From Apostichopus japonicus (lineage: Eukaryota > Echinodermata > Holothuroidea > Aspidochirotida > Stichopodidae): a DNA stretch of 64,000 nt. Positions 1 through 12,840 of this stretch are shown piece after piece; positions within the stretch are counted from its first letter, which is position 1; each line of letters begins with the position of its first letter. The translations under genes and the position numbers were made by a program. The stretch spans positions 7,903,501 through 7,967,500 of the forward strand of contig NC_092581.1 of the NCBI RefSeq assembly GCF_037975245.1. The letters run 5' to 3'. A model generated the notes under the pieces. It worked only from the letters and a program-made list of their open reading frames with translations, had not been told where the DNA came from and ran no database searches.

Positions 1-2400
1 ATGTACTTTATGGTATGGGACTGTTTAAACACACACACACACGTTGTTATATCTGCATTGTTTCTAAGCATGTACTGTAAATTGAGCTCTAGCTGAACAT
101 TGCAGAAGGTTGTTTTGACTTTGAAAGTGAAGAAAAGTATTATTTCATTTTGGTACTTGTTGGGCAGAAATGGTTGGTATATAGCTAACACTTTTGAAGA
201 GAATGATTACTCATTATAATTTTGAACTATAGATCTCAGTAATTTACATTAAAAGTTGAACTTGGATAATATCAAATTATAACAATGAATAATAGATACT
301 GTATGTCAAGAAAACTACACCATTAGAAACCATATAAAGGCTACTGAAATGATAAAAGAAATATTGTAATGTTTTGCCATGAAAACAGGCACCAGGGTGA
401 CATTCAATAAATGTGGAAGGTTACAGGACTTATCTTTCAGATAATGTACAGTCTTAAGCATTTCCTGTTGGGGTGTACCCTGCCAAAGTTGGTAGCATAG
501 CAAGACGGCATTAACTTGATAAATTTGATGTGAGTGCACCTACTGGCACAAAGTATGTTTGGACACTATTACCAGCTTAAAATTGATTGTATTCACTGCC
601 CCTCTTATAATAACCATTTCTTATAGACAAGCTACAGTATAATGAAAATATTTGATGCCAATGCCTGTTGTCCTGAACTATTTGTCAAAAATACATCCTG
701 TTTTGAGGTTCAAAGGAAAATGTGCAAATATCTAAGTAAACGGTCCTTTACTATCAGGTGTACGTACTTTAGACTATCTAGACAAGCTAAGGTGCACTAA
801 AGATTACATATACACGGTTGACACTTCTGAGACTATGCACAATTGCACATTTAAGGGAATTATTCATTTTGGCCACATGAGAAGTGATGTTTACATGTTT
901 GTATGCAACAAGTGCCAGCACGCAATAAAACGCACTTACTAAGAACTTTTATACTGCAGTAAGCAAACAGTCACCACTTTGCCAGTCAAGAACAATGTTT
1001 ACTTTTTCATATTTTCAAGGAGTACAGTCCAGTACGGTTCATGTAAATATTGGTAGTGAATTTGACTGTTGTAAGGGCTTTGTGACTCATGGTTTATATC
1101 TAATAAGTTTAGTATCTTGTGGTGTAGTTCAGTAATTTGTACTAGCTCTCGACTATGAATAGAGTTCTCTTTAAACATGAAAGTAAGAGAGTGCAATCTG
1201 AAACAAGTACAGTACTGGGAGATGGTTGGTTCACATGATGAAATTAACCTTGTTTAGTGTGAATAAACAAAGTGGGATTATAGACTTACTCATGATAATT
1301 GATAATCATCACATCTCTAAAAAGAATAATTAATTGATTCTCTTCAGATCTCTAAAACGGGCAAATCACCAATCATTTTCTGTCAGTCTGAAACAATTAG
1401 AACAAACATTTGACTGCAATCATGCCACTAACTGTGTAAGGACCTTCTTCTTTTTTTTCTGTGTAGAAAAAGATAAAATAGCATGTTTCAACTCTAGAAG
1501 GAAGGATCATGCATGCATCAGAACTATGAAATGGAGGAGGAGGGATGGGGACGAGAGAAACAACTGATATTATTAGGTTTGCTGGAATGTGAATGCAAAC
1601 TTTAGCAGTGCTCCTGAAATTACAGAAAGTCAATCAATATTGTAAAATATTTAACACTTGCAGGAATCCTTCACAATTTTCTTTTCGTGGGGTTTCTCAA
1701 TCCAGGTATAGGAACCTTCGGTGCAATATACAGTATATTGCATTTCTATTGTATGTTGTAATTACTATGAGTCTATCACCATATCAATGCCATCATGTCT
1801 ACAGGTCAACTACAGTTTTACCTTGAAGTCTGGTAAATCATGCTCCATCAGATTTGATAAATGTCTTGAACATTTTTTTAAGACAAAACAGATATTTGAA
1901 TGCTCAGATCAGTCCTAACATGTGTAAATGTTGGCCTTTTTTTATATTTTAAGTGAAGTCTGTACCTGTATGGTGGAAGGGCTTTTCTTGGCTCAGTACC
2001 AAATAAATCAAAACTACTTATGAAATGTTTCCCTGAAAGAAAATAAGGGCGGTAATATTGAAGAACTTAGCATGAATTTAGACTCCGGATGTGTGACCTG
2101 ATTAATTCGTACTTCGTAAGATTTGTATGGGTCTACTCGTAATGCTTAAGGTTGGCATGTAATATAAATTTTTGAGTAGAAGAATGAGAAGTTCTATACT
2201 GTATATCAGAATACATGGAAAATATGTTTGTTCCTTATAAGTCTTCTGTCGCTTAAACAGTTATTTTCGTTACATGATAATATTTCCATGCATTGTTTTT
2301 ACTTAAAACCAACTTACGTGACAAATAATGGTAACCCAAGATTCAATACATGGAATATTGAGGGTGAACAATTTCTGTATCAAACACAACATATTTTAAA
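1..2400. other. No gene seen
   Basis: AT-rich non-coding sequence. Only a short CA run near the start and short chance frames. No splice-bounded open reading recognised. Confidence 0.6.
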
Positions 2401-3041
2401 GTCTCAATACGTGTTTGCTGATGAATTTTGGAAAACAAACTTCCGAAGCAGATTCAATGTTTCTTAGATGCTAAATGCACTCTGTCCAGGTGGGTTTAAT
2501 GAAGAAAAAATGTCGCAATCGAAAGAAAGAAATTTATTTTCTGTTGCCCTTATGGCGCGAAGGATTTACCATAAAATCACTGTGACCGCCCATACCAGCA
2601 TGTTCATTACACTAATGTAACCCATATATACTCATATCGCCCACTTTTTTTACCCAATTCCACGGAAAAAACTTTTCGCAAGCTACATCGGTAAGACCGA
2701 AAGAAATACCTGTACACTATTCAACACAGGCTAGCCACGAAAGTGAAAGTAAGTCCTAAGCCTAAAGGTCGTAAACAAAACAGAGAGATTTGATTGGTGC
2801 ATGATCTGTAGGGCGGGGCTTGCAAATTTGAATGAAGTTTGTATAATCTACGATCTTGTTAATAAATCTGGCAAATTTGATTCAGCTCAACATTTTAAAC
2901 GACAGATAACTCAATAAAAATAATGCCGATTATTTATATGAAACTTGCATCAGATCTATAGAACAGTATCATTTTCACTGAGCATTTAAGGCAGTAAGCT
3001 GGAAAGGTCCAAGTTTAAATTTGGCAAACACACATTGAGAC
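2401..3041. mobile_element. 641-bp MITE, family A copy 1
   Basis: The ends are GTCTCAATACGTGTTTGC and, inverted, GTCTCAATGTGTGTTTGCCA. TTAAA precedes the left end and TTTAA follows the right, so a TTAA-type target duplication is plausible. Shared internal landmarks with copies 2 and 3 are AACTTCCGAAGCAGATTCAA, AAAGAAAGAAATTTATTTTC and AAACAAAACAGAGAG. Confidence 0.82.
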
Positions 3042-3454
3042 TTTAACATTTAAAGACATGTTAACTACATTATATTATCAAGTACCAAGTATAATTTTAA
3101 TGTTCCTTTGATAATTTATTTTACATATTGAATGTTTTTTCTAACATTGACAAACAGTGCAAACGCTATGATTTTAGTAATATGCAAACTTGTCTGAGAA
3201 ATGACTGTCTGCTGTCAACTGGCCAAACAAAATCTTTGGCTTTGAGTACAGTGTTTCTGTATGTTGCTGATGAGTCTCACCATTATAGTAATTATACCCA
3301 TTGCGATCCGGGGTCCCCCTCACAATTTTCACAAAATGTCGGTAAAAGTGATTCCAGAGTTTCCCTTTTCAGAAACCATAAATGTGTCCCTAAGATTATC
3401 CTTTTAGAAAATTAAATACCTGTATACAATCAATAGCTATTTAATAGTGCTCAG

Positions 3455-3722
3455 CACACACTGTGTAGTGCTAGCTCAGTGGTTTACGCCGGTGCCTTCC
3501 AATCATTAGGTCCCCAGTTCGAGTTATTTCAAGATTAATGTATTTGTATGTCGTCCAGTTACAGAGTTGATGACTATGACAATTCATAATCATGGACGTT
3601 AAATACGAATCTAAGAGAATGACTTTGGTCAGCTTGCAGCTTTGATAAGCCAATGAGGCTTCTTCGCGAGTTCCTGCTTGCAGGAGGATCCAAAATATAT
3701 ACATATTACATACATACAACAA
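3455..3722 (+). repeat. Possible tRNA-derived SINE
   Basis: The sequence TAGCTCAGTGG (3472-3482) resembles a Pol III A box and CAGTTCGAGTT (about 3515-3525) resembles a B box, spaced as in tRNA genes. No cloverleaf with an intact acceptor stem forms, so it is not a functional tRNA. The tail runs to an AT-rich, TACATA-repeated end near 3720. Only one copy was seen in the window. Confidence 0.45.
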
Positions 3723-4580
3723 TTTTTTAATATTAGATATTTAACCACAGTCAATGAGAAGTTATAAGTGTGACTAAATAGCCTAGATAGTGTCAAGTAA
3801 GAAGTCAATCTGCTGGGTTTGTGGAGAAATGAATTCTACTTTCAGAGTTTGAGCTTTGAGTGTTGGTTTATAGTAATTAGTACACATACATGTACTAGTG
3901 TGGACTTACTACAAGCATGCAAATCACATCTGACTGATTGTGTGCATGGTACTGTCCTTCAATATATGAAAACAAATTTGTGGAAAATATTGTACTTTGG
4001 CCAATATTTCCCTTGCAATCTCCATACCGTCCCAGTATCCCAAATTGACCCTAGAATAAGACGAGAATGGTGTCTACAGAAGTGAGGGAATAATCCAGTA
4101 GCAGCATTTTATCATGGGAAATGTTTTTCGATTCTGTGGTTTTGCTGTCACTGTACAGACATGCTACCCGCTAAATCTGGGGGCCTGGTATCTATTAAAG
4201 CACTGTGAATTTATCTGATTTTGACTCAGTACCATGAAAGTATTATCCTCACACGAATTACTAAATATTAAAGAAATACAATCTATATTTGTGTTAAATG
4301 TATTTGTTAATTGCTTGTTGGTTACAGTAACTTGAATTCTACCATTACTGTCTGCGTACTTGACAATGCAGTGAATATTGTTCTTGCAGTCCAACCCTCA
4401 TATTTACAATATAAAGACCAGTTGCTTGTTCAGCGAGGCAGAAAATTGTAGTTAATTACTGCACAAGGTGCAGCTATACCAACTATTGCATAGCTGTCTA
4501 CATAGGTTTGAAGAGCTCTGCATCAATTTGTGTTAGATTGTAACTTTGTGTCACTCTGATCATGATATCGTATGTAACAC

Positions 4581-5172
4581 TCAAACATACAGAAATCAAA
4601 CATACAGAAATCAAACATACAGAAATCAAACATGCAGTAATCAAACATACAGAAATCATACCATATAATACTCACACATACAGCAATCATGTCACTTAAT
4701 ACTCACAGACTCACACGTACAGTAATCATGTCATATAATACTCACACTGTATACAGTAATCGTGTCATATAATACTCACACTGTATACAGTTATCATGTC
4801 ATGTAACACTTACACATACTATGTTATGTAATACTCACACATAGTTATCATGTTATGTACACACCAAGTTATCATGTTATGTACACTCACACATAGTTAT
4901 CATGTTATGTACACTCACACATAGTTATCATGTTATGTACACTCACACATAGTTATCATGTTATGTACACTCTCACATAGTTATCATGTTATGTACACTC
5001 ACACATAGTTATCATGTTATGTACACTCACACATAGTTATCATGTTATGTACACTCACACATAGTTATCATGTTATGTACACTCACACATAGTTATCATG
5101 TTATGTACACTCACACATAGTTATCATGTTATGTACACTCTCACATAGTTATCATGTTATGTACACTCACAC
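4581..5172. repeat. Composite minisatellite: 15-bp, ~37-bp and 28-bp arrays
   Basis: Five copies of CAAACATACAGAAAT (4581-4657) pass into longer units with GTAATCATGTCATATAATAC (4658-4810) and then about twelve copies of a 28-bp unit ATAGTTATCATGTTATGTAC + ACTCACAC (4830-5172). All three share ACTCACAC or ACATACAG words, so they look like stages of one expansion. Confidence 0.9.
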
Positions 5173-6542
5173 ATGTATACAGTAATCATTTTATGCAATA
5201 TTCACACAGTGATTGATTGTAGACTTTTAGACTAAATCTTACTATAAAGACATTCTAACCTTATAAATAGACAGTTGCTACTATACCTGATCATCCAGAT
5301 ATTAAATGTTTAAAGACCAAGCAGAAAATATTTTGTAGTACAAAGATAATGTAATGTTTTACTTTTTTCATTTTCCTGATAATTTGTAAACCTTTGAGGT
5401 TGATGTCAAATTTCTGGATTTTGAATGTACATTAAAGAAAGAAATGATTTTTTTTCTGCACACTGTATCTTTCATTATTTAGTCAAGTATGGTATCACAA
5501 GGTTGTGGCACATTCACCACAAAAGTAAATTTTATGTTAACGCATGTTAAAATATAATTCATGTACATGTTTATGATGTTTTACAATGGATAGGAAAAGT
5601 TCATGACTTTAGAGAGGGTCATTGGGGTGCAGTGCAAGAATGTTTCCAATTTGTAGGCATGGTAGATCGGTAGTGCAGTATGAATAGGGGACAGGTAAGT
5701 GTCGTCATTCGTAAATATCCAAATCAGTATGTTTTGGGGTCTGCACTTTGGGACAGGTACAGTATGATGAAATATGATTGTAACGCTAAGATATTAGTTT
5801 ACACTGTGTTCTCCTAAAGATCTTATTCTGTGTCAATATTACTAGGTTTGTCATCCATCTACTGTACACTCAAGATATTGAAGTTCTTATAGCCTTTGTA
5901 TATTTCTGACTTTGTAATAAGTCATTTGACGAGGGTGATCACTGAGGTTAATTTGACCAACATTTGTAAATGTTGCTTTCTTTGAAATTTTCATGGATTA
6001 AGTGTACATATATGGTCATTTTCACAATCAGTGGTGTAACTTTTGTACACTCAGGGCCAAAATTTCAAACACCATATATATTAAAATTTTTACTAACACC
6101 ACATGTTAAAGGGTTCAAATTTTTGTAACTTCAACTTTTCGGAGCTTAAACATATACGTTTATGGGTGTAATTTTTCGGTGACTGTATGACTCTAGGAAA
6201 CTTTAAGCAAAAAGATATATTTTTAAGCAACCATATTTACACAGTCTTAAAACAGTACTCTGTTTCAAGTAAACTTTAAAATGCTTATCATTATATGTTA
6301 CTTAAAAATGAAAAGGATTTGGCAGAAAGTTTTTATTACTATTGCAGATATTTCCATGTTAACTGAAAATTTATTGGAAATCAAGGATTGTTTTTCTTAA
6401 TTTTAACTTTAAACTATTTAATAAAAAGATAAGGCCAAGTCAAACAACCTAAATAATGTCTCCTCACAGAGGGCTAATATCCAATCCAAGTTGCACAAAA
6501 ATCCATGCAGTTTTGCAAAAGTTGGAATTTTCCCACTTACGC

Positions 6543-6956
6543 GTTTCGGAGGTGACGTTAACATTTTACATGTGTTTCGGAGGTGACAAAAATGTTTACA
6601 AGTTGTTGTAAAGGCTTTTTTGCTAATTAACAAAGAATTAAACACTTAAACTCAATGAATATTCATAACATCTTTAATCAAACACTGATTTAAATAAAAA
6701 ATATCTCTGCCAAGTAGCAGAGAATGTATGTCAACTACCTGTACAACTAGTGAAACAAGTGAAAGAATACAGAACACAGAATACAATAGTTTTATGTTAT
6801 AAAAAATAGGTAAATGTCAGGTAAAGCAAATAAGGGCATTTAAAAAGCAATTGAAAACATTGGGCTGAAGTCTCTTACTGTGGCACTCATATTGCAAATG
6901 ATAATCACATACAACATATTGTATATACCTTCAGTCTCTTTTGTTTCGGAGGTGAC
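6543..6956. repeat. Left cluster of GTTTCGGAGGTGAC motifs
   Basis: Exact 14-bp copies lie at 6543-6556, 6574-6587 and 6943-6956, all in the + orientation. The first two are 31 bp apart and bracket a GTTAAC word. They lie 0.5 to 0.95 kb from the left terminal repeat. Such sub-terminal repeats are usually transposase binding sites; here that is inference. Confidence 0.85.
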
Positions 6957-7459
6957 GCTAAACGTTTACACAACCCAGAAGGCTTGATTCATGCTAAAAC
7001 ACATAGAACTTACCTTGGAAAGTATGAAAAACATTAGAAGGATATGTTGATAATATTTTAATGACATTCATGATACTAGTGCTGTGACTGCTTTTGCTGC
7101 CATTCATGATAACTTGGAGACAATACTGTATCCATTCAAAATCATTTGGTTAAATTCACATTGTTTTGGCTAATTGCATATGAAATATTATACCACGAAG
7201 AAATGATTAACATTGCGTAGCCATTAGCCTTTCTGACTGCTAGTTACAGTACATGTTGGTTACACTTTTGGCAGTGAAACTGACTGTCACATTCCTGTAA
7301 CCTTTTACAAATTTGAAGAGGACATTCAGTCAATTATTCTGGAAAAAACACTTCATTAACATGACCTAACCACATTCTATCAAAATGTTAGTGAAAAGTT
7401 AGGTAAACACTTGTCAAAAACTGCATAAATGATGGGCTAAAATCATTTAACAGCAGCTT

Positions 7460-8460
7460 GGCCTTGTTCACATTTAAGAATGCACCCATACTTCAAGTCC
7501 TCAAGGGAAATTAATTCCCTTAGCGTGAACACTCCTTTTACTCATACTTCAAGTCGGCATGCAGTCTTAAGAATTTATCCTGCATTCTCAGTAAATGTGA
7601 TGTGAATGGTCGGAGACTTAATGGTGACCCGAGATTTCCGATATATCAAGTTGCTATTGGGTGGGTAGTACGTACATGTATGTGTTTGTCAGAGGTTGCC
7701 CTTCTTAACAGAAACACTACCAAACGATGCTATTCGTGAACCCATTTCATTTTCTTTGAACCAATTTGACCAACACTGCAGAAAAGATGCGGTAACGGTT
7801 GTGAGACAAAAACAAACTAAATGACAGTCCACTTAAATCTACTGTTATAACCTTAAATTCATTGTATGCCGTACTGACAGATTTTTGAAGAGGCCAAACT
7901 CTGTAATTTGATGGTTATTTCAAAACGGATGATTTTGGGTTCGGTTGCTATGGAAGTTAGTAAAAGGCTAAAACCGTTACATCTGGCCTGGCCTATAATG
8001 AAGTTGCACTTACTAGCTTACTGTATACAGATACAGTAGACCTTAACATTAAATGCCTTTGATGTTAGATTAGCCTCAAATGCGACATCAAGCAGTAAAA
8101 CACTGACTAGCAAGATCGTTTGCTCATCCACTGAAGGGTTTGGAAGAAATTCAAATCTGGGTTAAAATGTTATGGTAATGCCAGTACGGAGTTGTTTGAA
8201 TACAGTTAACTGTTTATGTGCGATGATTGTACGTTGCCGTGCAGTGGTGTACTGAGTAGTATGTACTAGTACAGAACATAAGACAATGGCAAAGCACAGG
8301 GGGGGAATGTAAACAGCTGATATGACCTTTATACGCCTGCGCAGTATATTAATCTCGCAAACAGACGAAACTTACTCGTTCTGAAATGTGAATGCGTCTT
8401 GTTCTTAATATCTTAATATCAATAATCGCCCAGGTTGCATTCTTAAATGTGAACAAGGCC
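7460..8460. mobile_element. 1.0-kb TIR element nested in the 6.0-10.7 kb element
   Basis: The terminal inverted repeat is 28 bases with one mismatch, starting GGCCTTGTTCACATTTAAGA at 7460 and inverted at 8433-8460. No clear target duplication could be read. The same terminus, as GCGTTCTCAAATGTGAACAA, recurs at the end of a repeat near 40905-40925, so this is a dispersed family. No coding sequence recognised. Confidence 0.7.
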
Positions 8461-8541
8461 TAAGAGACCATCTGGAGCAACAATCTAGAGTTAAATGAGT
8501 TTTCACTCTATAAAGGTTAGTTGTTTGTAATTGGTTGTTAA

Positions 8542-8894
8542 AGGCATTGAAGACTCTCCCCAAACCGTGTGCGGCCATCTGAAAAATGTAACTTTCTGTT
8601 CCTTGCAAGTGACGTTTTGTTCATGTCGCTACAAAATGCAGACAGTAATGAAACGTGATACCTTGTTATCTTTAGCTGGACCTGAGATGTCCATCGCTGT
8701 ATCGTTTGTACAATGTGCTGTGCTGTAGCTGTACGGACTATACACTAGTGTCTATTAACGATGGTAGCAAGCTGTGTGTGTATTTTCTGGGATCAATGGT
8801 GGTGTCTAACACTTCTGTTACACCTCATCGAAACTAGGTCAGATTACCAGCATCAGACGTTTCCTTTTGCACCAGTCTTCACTCTTCACACTCT
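8542..8894. mobile_element. 353-bp TTAA-flanked MITE, family B copy 1
   Basis: TTAA lies at 8538-8541 and 8895-8898. The ends are weakly inverted (AGGCATTGAAGACTC on the left; AGAGTGTGAAGA on the right read inverted). The body is about 80 percent similar by eye to the element split at 58601-60620, with shared words such as GCAGACAGTAATGAAA, GCAAGCTGTGTGTGTATTTT and CTAACACTTCTGTTACACCT. Short open frames inside it are remnants or chance. Confidence 0.75.
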
Positions 8895-9316
8895 TTAAGA
8901 AAAGGGAGGGGAATTCCCTATTCAAATTTTATGTATTTTTGGGAAATCTCTTTTCAGACAATGTGCTGTGATAACAACAGCTCATTAAAGAAGCAATAAG
9001 ATTCTTTCTTTTTGCTTCAAATGTTACAGCAGCAGGTCTACATATTGTGAACAAATATTCTGAACTTTTGTAGGATATTTACCTGGACCAAATAGTAGAG
9101 CCCTCCGTGGTTATAGTGGGAATCATGCAAATTAATGTGTATACTGGTACAGGTCAACATGGTGCAAAATTAAACCTGTGAACATGTACTCAACAGCACT
9201 GTAGAACTCACAGAAGGTAACATATAACTGCAGCACAAGTGTATGCACTAGTAGAATATTTCAGAAATATGCTCAAACAAAGGGATAGTTCAGTATATTA
9301 CATGTAAACAATCAAT

Positions 9317-10291
9317 GTCACCTCCGAAACGATAGCAAAGACCACAGGCAGATTGAGCTAATATCTGATAAATTTGTCCCATGTTAATAAAGTTTTAAAA
9401 ACTGCATGTTTGGTGATTGTGATCTTTTATGGACAGCACTTCATTGCTAATCGATCATTTCATTCAAGTTTATTAATAGCACTAATGTAAGCAATGATAC
9501 GCTATCTCTTGTCCAGAAAGGGGAAAAAGTGGCAAAAAAACACATATTTGTAATTTATTCATCAACTGTGCATGTGAGAGTTTCATTAATACTTTGTTCA
9601 GTTTGTTACAGTGTTTTCTAAGGTAGATCAAGTCATCCATTAGCATATGATGGTACACAAACAGCAGAAATGTAAAAAATGTAGTGTTAACAATATTGTG
9701 TCACCTCCGAAACATTAATTTACAGTTTAATTCAAATTTAACATAATTAATAAAGGACCTTTTAAAAGATATTATCATACTGGTTGCTACACCTCTACAG
9801 AATTACTGTAATATGAGTTTTAGCCAAGGAAGATGTTTATTGGATCAGTAGAGATCAAATTTCCAACTAACCTGTTTCGGAGGTGACAAGGTGTTTCGGA
9901 GGTGACGCATGTTAACGGAAAGTTAAGAATCTCCCAGAAATTAAAACGACTGGTCATGTTGTCACAACTTTTACTCAAATATTACGTTAGGGGGTGAGGT
10001 ATATTTTAATAAGTTCAAAATGGCTATACTATTGTTTACATAAATCTTGGACTGAAGAATGCTTTGTTTCGGAGGTGACGGAAAAGTTAACGGAAAAGTT
10101 AACATTAAATTTGAAATTAACACAATTTTTTTAAGAATTCCAAATGAAAAATATTTTTTGGCCCAGATATTAGACACATTAGTTATTGTAATAATGCAAC
10201 CTTACTTAACAAAATTTACACTGCTTAACTAGAACTTAGTTGCAGTCAAACTTAGGTACCAATTGTTAACGGAAAATGTCACCTCCGAAAC
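9317..10291. repeat. Right cluster of GTTTCGGAGGTGAC motifs, both strands
   Basis: Exact copies lie at 9317-9330 (-), 9700-9713 (-), 9874-9887 (+), 9893-9906 (+), 10066-10079 (+) and 10278-10291 (-). Three are next to GTTAACGGAAA-type words (about 9911, 10088 and 10266). I found no copy of the 14-mer outside 6.5-10.3 kb by eye. Only chance open frames cover these sites. Confidence 0.85.
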
Positions 10292-11221
10292 GGCAAAATC
10301 TAGCCACCGTTCCTTGGAGAAGGAAAGGAAGGAAACCTGGGGAACACAATTGCATTTTAGTTTGGACACTTGTTGATAATATCAACCAAATAAGAACTGG
10401 AAAATACCTTCCACCAATAAGTACAGGCTCTGACAAAAACAGGGTAGTTGAGAGTGTACGGCTGAACTAGCATATTTTAAGCATATTTATGGCCACCAAA
10501 TCAACCTGAAGAAACCGAGAAAGTTCGTTAAGCTACCTAAGGTAGACTTCACTTAGGATGGTCAAATGGCAAAAAATCTAAGAATTCTGGTATTTGGTCA
10601 CTGAGTTACAAAGCAATAAGTGCCAATATTGGAAGTTACACCACTGATTGTGAAAATGACCATATAGTGTTTGAAAGCATGTATGCAAGCATGTGCAGGC
10701 TTTCATAGTAAAGTTTGTTGCATCTGATCCAGGATTTATGGAACTAATATTGATTTTAATTGTCAGTCGTTAATGTCTTAAATTACTCACTGTTCTCCCG
10801 ACAATACAGTTTTGTTTGCATGCATTGCACAGCTGCACCTGTTGTGCTTATATACAATACATGACACAGTATACTCCAAATGTTTCTACTGAAGATCAAT
10901 GCACTTTGGACTACATTTATAACTAACAAGTAATATTGCTCAAGTTCTGTGTGGTGTTGAAACCCTTTCACACATTACAAACAAAAGCCCACACAAGAAA
11001 GCAGTGTAAGATCCCTCACCTCTTTTGGGTCCTATCTATTCACAAGCTTGAGACCAGTAGAATATAGTACTTACACTGACTGATATTGGATTCTTGTGAG
11101 TTCTCATGGGGATCCTTAAGGCCAATTAAAGTCTGTTGAGTGGAACAAATTTAGATCTTCTCCTCACTTGACAAATGATGCTGCACCTATATCCTTATAA
11201 GGATTACAAGTAGTTGATTTT

Positions 11222-11871
11222 GTCTCAATGTGTTTTTGCTGATGAATTTCGGAAAACAATCTTCCGAAGCAGATTCAATGTTTCTTATTCTAAATGCACT
11301 CTGACCAGGTGGTTTTAACATGGAGAAAAGCTGTCGCAATTGAAAGAAAGAAATTTAATTTCTGTTTCCCTTATGGCGCGAACGATCTACCATAAAATCA
11401 CTGCAACCGCCAATATCAGCATATTCATTACACAAATGTAACCTACATGTACTTGTATCAATTGTCCACTTTTTTACCCAATTTCATGCAGGAAACATCT
11501 GAATACACCTGTTTATTCCTTGCAATGAAAGGAAATTACACAATTTCACAAACTACATCGGTAAGAAAGATAGTATTGACCTAAAACAGGCTAGCACACA
11601 GGCCTAACAGATGTAAACAAAACAGAGATTTAATTGGCGCATGATCTGTTGGGCAGGGCTTGCAAATTTTGATTAAAGTTTGTAGAATCTACGGACTCAT
11701 TAAAAAATCTGGCGAATTTTATCCAGCTCAAAATGTTTAACGACAGATAACGCAATAAAAAATAATGATTATTGATATGAAAATTGCATAGAACAGTGTT
11801 ATTTTCACTGAGCTTTTAGGGCAGTAAGCTGGAAAGGTTGAAGTTAAAATTTGGCAAACACACTTTGAGAC
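11222..11871. mobile_element. 650-bp MITE, family A copy 2
   Basis: It is collinear with the elements at 2401 and 37614 along its whole length. The ends are GTCTCAATGTGTTTTTGC and GGCAAACACACTTTGAGAC. Flanks are AT-rich but do not give a clean target duplication. Confidence 0.82.
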
Positions 11872-12840
11872 ATAAAAGCTTTTTGCATGCTTTTTCCCAT
11901 GGTTATCACATACAATGATGGGAAAAGCATTGGTAAATGCAATAAAAGTTACAAGGTTCACCACTACCCATGATACATACTATAACAATCAATAAGCTTT
12001 GTAGTTTAGACTTTGCAGTAAATGGATCCATAGATGCTTTTCTATGGCATTGCTCTAGTACTGACTATAGTGTACAAACTGCTCATTTAGTTTTATAGTG
12101 AGCATGCTTGCAGACACAGTCGTATTGCATTAGTATGTATGCATTAGTGTCCTTAAAAGAATAGTCCAGGTCAAAATTTCTTTTTGATCAGTAAAGAGGA
12201 ACATAATCTAAGTATTCTGGTGAAACTTGCATTGAATTCCTAAACATGTACTGTTTGTGAGATTTTGACAGTTGAAGTTGCCACCTCTCATACCAAAAGT
12301 GAACTTGGAACAAACAGGCGTGACATTGTTAGTGCACACTGATACATAATGTTTTGTTTTCGTTTAAAATTATGTCTAATTTAATAACTTCACCATTGGA
12401 TGCATCCATAATGTGAATGTACCATAGGTATTGGTATATTATAAACTTCACATCCCTATAGACAAACTAGTAACCCTCCAAATTCAATTCAATAGACTGA
12501 AAAATAATAATCATTATTTGTCATCAGTACCACTGACAAAAGCCAAAAAGAAGCCAGAGTAAGAATTCTTCATTCCAGTGCTTGTATTCATTGTAACAGT
12601 TTCCAAAGAATAGAAGCACAGTATTTACATTTCACGCCTCCAATATCAGAAACAGTTCAGTACTCCCATCATGACATTTTCCTGGCAACTGCTACTGGGT
12701 CATTTGTTCCGAAGCCTTTCTGCTGATTTAAAGGTTTCGTTTTTGATTTCGATGATAATGGAAACCTTTGTACAGTAGTCATGCCGGCGGATGAGTGTGT
12801 GTGTGTGCGTGTATGGGTGTGTGTGTGACGCCTTGCTTGT

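Larger units (their letters stand above)
6009..10666. mobile_element. 4.66-kb TIR element with nine internal 14-bp motifs
   Basis: The left end (6009-6042) and right end (10633-10666) are inverted copies over 34 bases, beginning TATATGGTCATTTTCACAAT. The outermost TATA is palindromic, so a TA or TATA target duplication is possible but cannot be separated from the terminal repeat itself. Between the ends are nine exact copies of GTTTCGGAGGTGAC, three near the left and six near the right, and several GTTAACGGAAA words beside them. Two smaller elements (7460-8460 and 8542-8894) are inserted in the middle. No transposase-like frame was found, so the copy is probably non-autonomous. Superfamily is not assigned. 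Confidence 0.7.

Noticed and set aside
3472-3526. Functional tRNA gene
   Set aside because: A- and B-box-like words are present but the acceptor and anticodon stems do not pair; it fits a SINE better.
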